The notes under the pieces were generated by a model. That model was not told the DNA's origin. It saw only the letters and a program-made list of their open reading frames with translations, and made no database searches. 64,000 nt of DNA, taken from positions 62,001 through 126,000 of the forward strand of contig JAQSYI010000014.1 of NCBI GenBank assembly GCA_029256185.1. The letters are read 5' to 3'. Shown in pieces: positions 44,674 to 51,946 of the stretch (positions are counted from its first letter, which is position 1; every line of letters begins with the position of its first letter). The position numbers and the translations under genes are program-made. Origin of the DNA: Paenibacillaceae bacterium (GTDB taxonomy: Bacteria; Bacillota; Bacilli; Paenibacillales; NBRC-103111).

Positions 44674-45522
44674 TTATCTTCCCTTCAGCGCCATCAGCTT
44701 GCGGTAATCGGTGGGTGTCATGCCCTCCGACTCCAAAAACTTGCTGTTGAAGTAGCTGGCGCTGTTGTACCCGCTGCTTCTGGCAATCTCCGCCACATGC
44801 AGTTCAGGGCGCTCCAACAGCAATTGCTTGGCCGACTGAAGCCGGCAGAGAGTAACGAATTCCAGAGGGGTCATGCCTGTGATCTTCTTGAACAGCCGGC
44901 AAAAATAATAAACGCTTAAGCCCGCCTTGTCCGCCCATTCCTCCAAAATAAACGTCCGGTGCGAGCAGGACTCCAACTCCGGCAGCAAGGAGGTAATCAA
45001 TCCGGCGCGTCCCTGGTTCTTCTTATTGCCCAGAGGCTCGGCCAGCACGGTGAAGCCTGTTATGATCCGGTATGTCTTCTCGGAGATCACAGCCGGACGC
45101 AGCAGACGGTATTCCTCCAGCTCCATCAGAAGCCGGTGCAGATCCTGCTCCAGCCGGCCGCGCCGCTTCAAGGTCCAGATCGGCGTCCGGTGGAAGCCCA
45201 GCTCCGTCATAAATGCAGCGAGTCCCTTGCCGTAAAAGTGGACCCAACGAATCTCCCACGGCTCTTCCTCCGAACTGTAATAATGCTGCTCCTGTCCGGG
45301 AAAATACAAGAACGCATCCCCTTCCCCCAGACAAAAGAGCTTGCCATTCCATTCTACATAACCTTTGCCTGAAATGACCAGATGAAGATTGAATAATTTG
45401 TTCATTTCCCCGCTGGACCGGACAGCGCGGTGGCGGCCCTCCCCGGAATACCAGCCCGCGGATTCAGCGAAACAAAAATAGGGACAATCCCCCAGCATAG
45501 GCAGAAACATCTGGCGCTTCAT
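44674..45522 (-). CDS. AraC-family transcriptional regulator
   Basis: The start is ATG 45522, 5 bases after GGAGG; an ATG four codons upstream contains the site. The 282 residues comprise a cupin-like arabinose-binding-type domain (LHLVISGKGYVEWNGKLFCL, LYFPGQEQHYYSSEEEPWEI) and a two-helix-turn-helix C-terminus (KAGLSVYYFCRLFKKITGMT, VAEIARSSGYNSASYFNSKF). It is divergent from the GH42 gene at 45641 and probably regulates it through the direct repeats in the gap. Confidence 0.92.
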   Translation of the reverse strand: MKRQMFLPMLGDCPYFCFAESAGWYSGEGRHRAVRSSGEMNKLFNLHLVISGKGYVEWNGKLFCLGEGDAFLYFPGQEQHYYSSEEEPWEIRWVHFYGKGLAAFMTELGFHRTPIWTLKRRGRLEQDLHRLLMELEEYRLLRPAVISEKTYRIITGFTVLAEPLGNKKNQGRAGLITSLLPELESCSHRTFILEEWADKAGLSVYYFCRLFKKITGMTPLEFVTLCRLQSAKQLLLERPELHVAEIARSSGYNSASYFNSKFLESEGMTPTDYRKLMALKGR

Positions 45523-45536
45523 ACGATCCTCCATGG

Positions 45537-45613
45537 CAATATTGTATTAACCAGAGCAAAAAATCGTTATTTCTATTTTATATTCAAGTTCATATAATTA
45601 CAATATAGTATTA
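45537..45613. promoter_or_regulatory. Two direct repeats in the AraC-GH42 gap, possible operator
   Basis: CAATATTGTATTA (45537-45549) and CAATATAGTATTA (45601-45613) are 64 bases apart, about six helical turns, in the same orientation. AraC proteins usually bind paired direct repeats. The first copy lies in the regulator's own leader, the second just before the GH42 ribosome binding site. Confidence 0.5.
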
Positions 45614-45640
45614 TCACTTAGAATAAAGGAGTCTAAAAGC

Positions 45641-47743
45641 ATGAGCCGGAAAACTTTTCAAACCAATGAGTTCTTATACGGTGTCTGTTATTATCCCGAG
45701 CACTGGGATGAGGCCCTGTGGGATGAAGACTTCAGAAGAATCAAAGAGATGGGCATGAACGTAGTCCGTATGGGCGAAGGGGCGTGGAACATCTGGGAAC
45801 CGGAAGAAGGGCGGTATTCCTTCGAATTATTCGACCGGGCATTGGAGTTGTGCGCCGCACATGGACTGAAGGTGATTATGGGCACCCCCACCTATGCTCC
45901 GCCTGCATGGCTGACGGAGAAATATCCGGAGGTGCTGCGCGCTGACTATCACGGACATCTGATGCAGCATGGCTCCCGGCGGCATTACAATTATACCTCT
46001 CCCGTCTACCGGAAGCTCAGTGCCGCAATCGTCACCGCTATGGCGTCCCATTATGGCAACCATCCCCAGGTCATCGGTTGGCAGATTGACAATGAGTTCA
46101 ACTGTCATATGTCGGTGAGTTACGCTGAGAGCGACCATACCTCATTCCGAGAATGGCTGCAGGAGAAATACGAGACTCTCGGTGCTCTGAACCAGGCATG
46201 GGGTACGGCATTCTGGGCTCAGACCTATACGGACTGGTCCCAGGTCTATCTGCCGAGACCGACTCCCACTTATCATAATCCGGGCCATCTGCTGGATATG
46301 TTCCGGTTCATCTCCGACTCGGTGGTTGCATTCGCCCGGCTCCAGACGGATATTCTTAGAGAGCAGGCTCCCCGCCAGTTCATTACCCATAACGGACTGT
46401 TCGGCAATATCGACAATGACAGACTAACCCGGGAAACCCTTGATTTCATGTCCTATGATTCCTACCCTGCCTTCAGTCTCTGGAACAAAGACGCTCCTCC
46501 CCACTTCCGCGACAGGAGCGTAAGCGGCAATCTGTCCAAGGTACGGGGCATGTCCGGAAAATTCATGATACTGGAGCAGCAGGCCGGTCCGGGCGGACAG
46601 TCCGGCATGCTGCTGGGCAACCGCAAAAGCTATCTGCATGCCACTCCCAAGCCGGGCCAGATGCGGCTGTGGGCATGGCAATCCATTGCCCATGGAGCAG
46701 ACGGACTGCTTTTCTTCCGCTTCCGGACCTGTACAGTGGGAGCAGAGACGCTGTGGCACGGATTGAACCATTACGGGAATCAGCCGCACCGCCGTCTGGA
46801 GGAGGCCAAGTACTTGGGTGAAGAACTGGGACAGACGGGCCCTCTGCTCCTTTCTTCGACAGTAGAGTCTCCCGTCGCCATTGTCTACGATTACGACAAC
46901 GACAGCAACAATCAGATCGACGAATATCTGGGACAATCGGAATGGGCCATGCAGGGGAACATATTCCGCGGCTTAACTGAATTGCACTATGGGGTGGATC
47001 TCGTTGACGCCCGGTTTCTGGAGGAGGAAGAGGGGGCCGAACGGTATAAGCTGCTGTTCTACCCCAACGCCCAACTGCTGGAGAAGCAGGATACCGACCG
47101 GTTGGAGACCTTTGTCCGCCAAGGCGGCACCTTGGTGCTGGGTCCCCGGACAGGCTACAAGGACCGGTTCAACCGCTGCCATATGCTTCCCTTCCCGGGA
47201 ACGGCACAAGAGCTTGCGGGACTTGAGGTTACTGATTTTACAATGGTGGATGAAGCCGAGCCTTCAGCTATCCGCTGGATTGGCGGCGTAGAGGGTGAGG
47301 AGGAAGAGGAGGTGGAAAAAGATGCATGCGCTGCACCGGTCTTCAACGAAATTCTGAAGCCGGAGCATCCTGGAGCGCAGACGCTGGCCTGTTACACTGC
47401 CGATTATTACGCCGGCGAGCCTGCTCTTGTCTCGGTTCCGCTTGGCTTGGGCCAAGTGGTGTACGCCGGCTTTTTCCTGACGGCTGCCCATATTGCTCCG
47501 CTGATGCGGCGCTTGGGCTTCGCCAGCCCTCTGCTGGGCTGGGCCAGCGTGCCGAAGGAAGTGGAGTGCGTAACAAGAACCTGCCGGGACGGGAGCGGGC
47601 GCAAGCTCCATATCTTCCTGAACTACACAGCGGTCAGCCGGAATCTTCAGTTCCACGGGACAGTGGAGGATGTGGTCCGTCAGACAAGCTGCACGGGTGA
47701 AGTGACTCTTGAGCCGTACGGGGTGCTCCTGATACGCAGATAG
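45641..47743 (+). CDS. Beta-galactosidase, glycoside hydrolase family 42
   Basis: The 700-residue enzyme has AAAGGAG before ATG 45641. The N-terminal TIM barrel holds YGVCYYPEHWDE, the acid/base Glu152 in GWQIDNEF and the nucleophile Glu312 in MILEQQAGP. A trimerisation domain (about 400-620) and a small beta C-terminus follow. A run of acidic residues (EGEEEEEVEKD, about 549-559) forms an unusual surface loop. No signal peptide is seen, so it hydrolyses imported beta-galactosides such as galacto-oligosaccharides or arabinogalactan fragments. It stands alone, divergent from an AraC gene. Confidence 0.94.
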   Translation: MSRKTFQTNEFLYGVCYYPEHWDEALWDEDFRRIKEMGMNVVRMGEGAWNIWEPEEGRYSFELFDRALELCAAHGLKVIMGTPTYAPPAWLTEKYPEVLRADYHGHLMQHGSRRHYNYTSPVYRKLSAAIVTAMASHYGNHPQVIGWQIDNEFNCHMSVSYAESDHTSFREWLQEKYETLGALNQAWGTAFWAQTYTDWSQVYLPRPTPTYHNPGHLLDMFRFISDSVVAFARLQTDILREQAPRQFITHNGLFGNIDNDRLTRETLDFMSYDSYPAFSLWNKDAPPHFRDRSVSGNLSKVRGMSGKFMILEQQAGPGGQSGMLLGNRKSYLHATPKPGQMRLWAWQSIAHGADGLLFFRFRTCTVGAETLWHGLNHYGNQPHRRLEEAKYLGEELGQTGPLLLSSTVESPVAIVYDYDNDSNNQIDEYLGQSEWAMQGNIFRGLTELHYGVDLVDARFLEEEEGAERYKLLFYPNAQLLEKQDTDRLETFVRQGGTLVLGPRTGYKDRFNRCHMLPFPGTAQELAGLEVTDFTMVDEAEPSAIRWIGGVEGEEEEEVEKDACAAPVFNEILKPEHPGAQTLACYTADYYAGEPALVSVPLGLGQVVYAGFFLTAAHIAPLMRRLGFASPLLGWASVPKEVECVTRTCRDGSGRKLHIFLNYTAVSRNLQFHGTVEDVVRQTSCTGEVTLEPYGVLLIRR

Positions 47744-47822
47744 CCGGACTGGGAAATGCTGCTGGGGCCTCTTAGGCGGACTTCCTTATATTTGATGCTG
47801 TCGCTTAACCGGATGGCGTGCC

Positions 47823-47955
47823 ACAGCTTGCAAAATGACAGCTGTTGGCGGGTAAAAGGAGCTCCTCGGGCGCAACAGCTTGCAAAATGCTAGCTATTGG
47901 CAGATAAAAGGAGCTCCTCGGGCGCAATAGCTATCAATTTGACAGTTGTTACACC
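47823..47955. repeat. 52-bp tandem repeat, two and a half copies
   Basis: Units at 47823 and 47875 share ACAGCTTGCAAAATG and AAAAGGAGCTCCTCGGGC; a third partial unit starts at 47927. Each contains a weak ACAGCT/AGCTGT inverted pair. A related string in reverse orientation lies near 4150-4180. It is downstream of the GH42 gene in the 47744-48574 gap. Confidence 0.82.
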
Positions 47956-47958
47956 CAG

Positions 47959-48474
47959 TTAATCCACCGAAAAGCCAGCAGCCACGGTGATGGATCGTTG
48001 CAACCTATTGAATTCTGTTGGTCCATCACACGTCCTAGCTTGCGCCATGCAAGCCGTTGCGCTGGGGTCCATCACACGCATTGTCTTGGTTGGCCGTCTG
48101 TGCTGCCAGCAAGGCCATTCTATGCGAAATTTCATATTGAATTGGCAACGGAGACTCTCCCTGACCTCATGGTTCGGGTTTTCCTGAATATAGGGTGCCT
48201 GTCCACTGTTCATCCGGGTTGAAGACACGCATTGGTGTGAATGACCGCTTTGTTTCCGCAGGATACAAGTGCTTATTTGCAGCTTGGACGTTTGGTTGGA
48301 CAAAGCGTCTCTGGAGTACCGGTCATACGTACTAATTCCCATAATTCTGGGAGTGTTGTGATGCAGAGAAGCTTCCCTCGCAGGCATACGCCAGGCGCTT
48401 TTTCCGTGAGCCCCCCCATTCCTCAGCATGATACTTTCTGCTCTGAAATAACAGGATCCCGTCATTTGAATCAT
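47959..48474 (-). CDS. Possible orphan gene, 171 residues
   Basis: An open frame with ATG 48474 placed 7 bases after GGGAGGT. The translation is rich in Ser, Arg, Met, Cys and His and resembles nothing I know. Its codon use is less G/C-biased at third positions than the neighbours, and it starts 42 bases past a strong terminator with no clear promoter. The DNA also contains the repeated string TGTGATGGACC. It may be a transferred orphan or not a gene at all. Confidence 0.25.
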   Translation of the reverse strand: MIQMTGSCYFRAESIMLRNGGAHGKSAWRMPAREASLHHNTPRIMGISTYDRYSRDALSNQTSKLQISTCILRKQSGHSHQCVSSTRMNSGQAPYIQENPNHEVRESLRCQFNMKFRIEWPCWQHRRPTKTMRVMDPSATACMAQARTCDGPTEFNRLQRSITVAAGFSVD

Positions 48475-48515
48475 CAGCGATACCTCCCAGGCGGCATGCA
48501 AGTCTGCCTTGTCAA

Positions 48516-48545
48516 AGAAAAGGACCCGGTCCCGGGTCCTTTTCT
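48516..48545 (-). terminator. Terminator of the TerC gene
   Basis: AGAAAAGGACCCGG (48516-48529) is the perfect inverse of 48532-48545. The stem ends in an A/T run on each strand. It begins 29 bases after the TerC stop. Confidence 0.85.
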
Positions 48546-48574
48546 CATAAGCTCTGATAGAATATTCTATACGT

Positions 48575-49282
48575 TTAAGCCGATGCCGAATGATGCTTGG
48601 CTTCGGAAGAGCTGATATTCTGCTGATGCTGGGCCGTTTGGCGTTTGTTCATCAACCTGCCCACTGCCAGCGTTCCGACCAGCACGAATGCCACAATCAG
48701 CCATTTGACCGGAGCGTATCCTTCCAAAGCATCGTGAATGAAGCTTTCTTCTGTGATCATCTTGGCGGCAGTCCAGGCCAGAATCGCGGAACCCACATAG
48801 ATGAGCCAAGGAAAGCGGTCCATGAATTTGATTACCAGGGTGCTTCCGTACACCATGATCGGAATACTGATGAGCAATCCCAGGACCACCAACAGGTAGC
48901 TTTCATCCGCTGCCCCTGCTACGGCAATCACATTGTCGAGACCCATTGCCGCATCGGCGACAATAATAGTGGCAATGGCTTTTCCCAAACTTGCGTCCGC
49001 CTTCACATGCTCTTCGCTCTTCTTGTCAACGAGCAGCTTATAGGCAATGTAGACCAGCATCAGTCCGCCCACCAGCTTCAGTCCCGTCAGGTTAAGAAGC
49101 CACACCACCACGATGGTGGACAAGATGCGAATCACGATAGCCCCGCCTGTCCCCCAGATAATCGCCTTTTTTTGCTGATGTGCAGGAAGGTTCCTTGCTG
49201 CCATCCCGATCACGATCGCATTATCGCCCGCCAGGAACAAGTCGATCATGACAATAGTCAAGAGTGCTACGAAGAAGTCCAT
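48575..49282 (-). CDS. TerC-family membrane protein, probable manganese exporter (YkoY/YjbE-like)
   Basis: The 235-residue protein starts at ATG 49282 after GAGGAGG. It has about seven membrane helices, with DLFLAGDNAIVIGMAAR (helix 1) and MGLDNVIAVAG, whose intramembrane aspartates are conserved metal ligands in TerC proteins. The C-terminus is a polar Gln/His/Ser tail. TerC proteins of Bacillus export Mn2+ and help load secreted enzymes with metal. The upstream yybP-ykoY riboswitch supports the manganese assignment directly. Confidence 0.92.
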   Translation of the reverse strand: MDFFVALLTIVMIDLFLAGDNAIVIGMAARNLPAHQQKKAIIWGTGGAIVIRILSTIVVVWLLNLTGLKLVGGLMLVYIAYKLLVDKKSEEHVKADASLGKAIATIIVADAAMGLDNVIAVAGAADESYLLVVLGLLISIPIMVYGSTLVIKFMDRFPWLIYVGSAILAWTAAKMITEESFIHDALEGYAPVKWLIVAFVLVGTLAVGRLMNKRQTAQHQQNISSSEAKHHSASA

Positions 49283-49415
49283 AATCCTAATTCCTCCTCA
49301 TAAAAAAATAAACCGCCTGAGCTTGAACCTCGCGTCTGTTTCTATCAGCAGGCTGCTTTCTCAAATAAAAAAGAAACAGACCCTCGCCACAGCAAAGGTC
49401 CGCTCCAAAAATAAA

Positions 49416-49523
49416 GAGACCTTTACCGTTGACGGTAAAGGTCTCGCTAACAACATACCGTTGCCAACAAAGCCGGGGTTTCCCCGTCTTGACGACTTTG
49501 CTGTAGCAGCTACTCCCCTTTAG
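49416..49523 (-). ncRNA. yybP-ykoY manganese riboswitch with terminator
   Basis: Read on the minus strand the leader has the diagnostic AAAGGGGAGTAGC (49521-49509), GTCGTCAAGACGG, TTTGTTGGCAACGGT and GCGAGACC. It ends in a terminator hairpin, GAGACCTTTACCG paired with CGGTAAAGGTCTC (49416-49445), and a T-rich tract. Mn2+ binding stabilises the aptamer and frees read-through into the TerC gene in this class. Between it and the gene (49283-49415) lies an extra inverted pair AGAAACAGAC/GTCTGTTTCT that could form another switch. Confidence 0.93.
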
Positions 49524-49549
49524 AGCCGATATAACAACAACATAGGTAC

Positions 49550-49578
49550 AGCATAGGACTGCAAGGCCACTTTGTCAA
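49550..49578 (-). promoter_or_regulatory. Promoter of the riboswitch-TerC transcript
   Basis: On the minus strand a perfect TTGACA (49578-49573), 17 bases, TATGCT (49555-49550), ending about 27 bases before the aptamer. Confidence 0.8.
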
Positions 49579-49647
49579 GATATTTCTCCCCCATGCATGA
49601 AAATGCCGCCAATAGAAGATACTGGAGGAAAAAGGCGGTGGATCATC

Positions 49648-50235
49648 ATGTGTGACGGTTTTTCTTTGAAGGCCGGATTTCAGGAAGTGGCGGAATATTT
49701 CCGCATTGATCAAGTCATAAACGGGGTTCCGGAGCGTGAACTGTTCAAGCCCACGGAGGATATTCCCCTGATTACCGGCAAGAACGGCAACCGGTCCTTG
49801 GACCTGTATGCCTGGGGGATCTTCCCCTTCTGGGCCAAGGATTCCATTAACGCCCGGAGCGAGTCCATCCGGGATCACCATGCCTACAAGCAGATTTTTG
49901 CCAAACAACGGGGAATTGTTCCTTGCGATGCCTTCTACTTTCGGGTGCCGCTTGCCAAGAAGAAGGAGAAGCTGGTCCGGGTAGAACTGACGAACCGCTC
50001 CTTCTGCGGATTGGCCGCGCTGTATGACATATGGGTTAGTCCAAGCGGTTCGGAGTACAGAATGTGCACGATACTGACCACTCCGCCCAGCGGCGGCTCC
50101 TCTCCCAACAGACTCCCGCTGGTTCTGGATGAAGAGGGCATGGAATTGTGGCTGGAGGTTCAGAATAAGAACGACGCCAGAATTCCCGGCCTGCTTCGGC
50201 CCATGCGCGAGGAAATGTTTCAGATCAGGGCATAG
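49648..50235 (+). CDS. SRAP/HMCES-like protein with degenerate active site
   Basis: The start is ATG 49648 (GGCGGTGG upstream), which places Cys2 at the mature N-terminus as SRAP proteins require. The 195-residue protein keeps the INARSES block and the LYAWGIFPFWAKD core. Classical members protect abasic sites in single-stranded DNA by a thiazolidine link through Cys2, assisted by Asn, Glu and His. Here MCGRF is MCDGF, the P-A-D-G-F-E block reads PCDAFYFR (Glu replaced by Phe), and the H-D-R-x-P block reads PNRLPLVL (His replaced by Pro). It may bind DNA without the full chemistry, or have another role. Confidence 0.82.
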   Translation: MCDGFSLKAGFQEVAEYFRIDQVINGVPERELFKPTEDIPLITGKNGNRSLDLYAWGIFPFWAKDSINARSESIRDHHAYKQIFAKQRGIVPCDAFYFRVPLAKKKEKLVRVELTNRSFCGLAALYDIWVSPSGSEYRMCTILTTPPSGGSSPNRLPLVLDEEGMELWLEVQNKNDARIPGLLRPMREEMFQIRA

Positions 50236-50293
50236 CTGCAAGGATGCGTCATCGCATAACAGCATCCCAGCAAAACAGCGTTCCTGCATGTAC

Positions 50294-50322
50294 TTGCGTT
50301 TTGCAGCGGCATGCACTATAAT
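50294..50322 (+). promoter_or_regulatory. Promoter of the T-box-aroF transcript
   Basis: TTGCGT (50294-50299), 17 bases, TATAAT (50317-50322), just upstream of the T-box leader. Confidence 0.8.
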
Positions 50323-50339
50323 CTCTTCAAACATGACAA

Positions 50340-50624
50340 AACAATGCAAAACACGCTGCAGGAGAGAGTACGCGGGTACGGATTCCGACAGGAAAGGCTT
50401 GCCACCGACTGAGAGCAGGCCCGAGGAAGCTGTCCGCCGAAGTTCACTCCGAAGTGGTGCCTTGAACACATTGCGTTAAGTAGAGGCAACCGGTCTCACA
50501 CCGTTATCATGACTTGAGGAAAATGTCTGTCTGTCCGGATAAGTATCGGGCGGTCCATGCATTTTCGAATAAGGGTGGTACCACGGCTTCCTGTCCCTTT
50601 AGGGGGACGGGTGCCTTTTTATTT
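50340..50624 (+). ncRNA. T-box riboswitch, predicted phenylalanine (UUC) specifier
   Basis: The leader holds the T-box AGGGTGGTACCACGG (50572-50586) and a terminator (50585-50613, stem with GTCCC/GGGAC, then T5ATTTT). Stem I has AGTA (about 50367) facing GAA (50439-50441), with GCGG/CCGC between and GGAG/CTCC below. The specifier loop after GAA reads G-TTC-A, so the codon is UUC (50443-50445). Uncharged tRNA-Phe should prevent termination and raise expression of the aromatic pathway gene downstream. The specifier call is from hand folding. Confidence 0.9.
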
Positions 50625-50653
50625 TATCCAAAAACAAGTTGCGGGGAGTGTTC

Positions 50654-51733
50654 ATGATGGAAGACCTACAGTTGGAACAGCTGAGAAAAGAACTTGACGT
50701 GATCAACAGCGAGCTGCTGAAATTGATTTCTGCGCGTGGAGAGATTGCCCAGAAGATTGGGGCGGTTAAGCAAAAGCAGGGAATTCCCAAGTTTGATCCG
50801 GTACGGGAGCACGAAATGCTGGAGCAATTGGTAGAGCATAATGAAGGTCCCTTCGATGACGCGGCGATCCGGCATTTGTTCAAACAGATTTTCAAGGCGT
50901 CGTTGGACCTGCAGAAGACCAACCACCGCAAGGAACTGCTGGTCAGCCGCAAGAAGCAGCCGGAGGATACGGTGATCAACATCAAGGGGACAGCGATCGG
51001 CGGAGCTTCATCCGTGCTGGTGGCAGGCCCTTGCTCTGTGGAGAGCTACGAGCAGCTCCGCACTGTGGCCGCGGCATTGGCCCGCTCAGGCGTGAAGGTT
51101 ATGCGAGGCGGCGCCTTCAAGCCCCGCTCCTCCCCGTACGACTTCCAGGGCTTAGGAATCGAAGGGCTGCAGCTGCTGAAGAAGGTGGCAGACGAATTCG
51201 GGCTGATCACCATCAGCGAGATCGTCAATCCGGCGGATATCGAGATCGCCACCCAGTACATCGACGTGATCCAGATCGGCGCCCGCAACATGCAGAACTT
51301 CGAACTGCTGAAGGCCGCAGGCGAGACGCGCACTCCGGTGCTCCTGAAGCGCGGACTGGCCGCGACCATGGAGGAGTTCCTGCTGGCGGCGGAATATATC
51401 GTCTCCCGCGGCAACTCCCAGGTGATGCTCATCGAACGCGGCATCCGCACCTACGAGAAATGGACGCGCAACACCCTGGACATCTCCGCTGTGCCGATCC
51501 TGAAGCAGGAGAGCCATCTGCCCGTATTGGTGGATGTCAGCCACTCTACGGGACGCAAGGACATTCTGGTTCCCTGCGCGAAGGCCGCGCTGGCGGCGGG
51601 AGCAGACGGCATCATGGTGGAGGTGCACCCCAACCCGCCGACCGCCCTCTCCGATGCGGACCAGCAGTTGGACATCCCCCAATTCGAGAAGTTCTTCGCC
51701 GATGTGCTGGCCTCAGGATTGTACAAGGCGTAG
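50654..51733 (+). CDS. aroF: Bifunctional DAHP synthase/chorismate mutase
   Basis: The start is ATG 50654 or the next codon, ATG 50657, after GGGGAG. The 359-residue protein has an N-terminal AroQ-type chorismate mutase (about 1-90; [20 protein letters not shown]) and a C-terminal class I-beta DAHP synthase (about 110-355; [42 protein letters not shown]). It condenses PEP and erythrose-4-phosphate to open the shikimate pathway. The mutase domain also mediates feedback by chorismate/prephenate in Bacillus, where the gene is called aroA. It is controlled by the T-box and stands alone. Confidence 0.96.
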   Translation: MMEDLQLEQLRKELDVINSELLKLISARGEIAQKIGAVKQKQGIPKFDPVREHEMLEQLVEHNEGPFDDAAIRHLFKQIFKASLDLQKTNHRKELLVSRKKQPEDTVINIKGTAIGGASSVLVAGPCSVESYEQLRTVAAALARSGVKVMRGGAFKPRSSPYDFQGLGIEGLQLLKKVADEFGLITISEIVNPADIEIATQYIDVIQIGARNMQNFELLKAAGETRTPVLLKRGLAATMEEFLLAAEYIVSRGNSQVMLIERGIRTYEKWTRNTLDISAVPILKQESHLPVLVDVSHSTGRKDILVPCAKAALAAGADGIMVEVHPNPPTALSDADQQLDIPQFEKFFADVLASGLYKA

Positions 51734-51799
51734 CAGCAGGTTTTGTTGTCGGGCGGAAAACGGGTCTGTCTGCCCCATCGCGGTTCCGTCGCAGCCCCG

Positions 51800-51836
51800 A
51801 AAGCCCGAATGGCCCCCAAGGTCATCCGGGCTTTTT
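51800..51836 (+). terminator. Terminator of the aroF transcript
   Basis: AAAGCCCG (51800-51807) pairs with CGGGCTTT (51827-51834), with inner GGCC/GGTC partial pairing, followed by TT. Confidence 0.75.
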
Positions 51837-51946
51837 GCAATAAGCCTGTCCGGCACATTCCGCCTCAATCCCCGGTGTGGTATAGTAAAGGCAACGATTC
51901 CAATCGAAGCGGGTCAATTTCCAATATTTTGTAGCTGGAGGACTTT

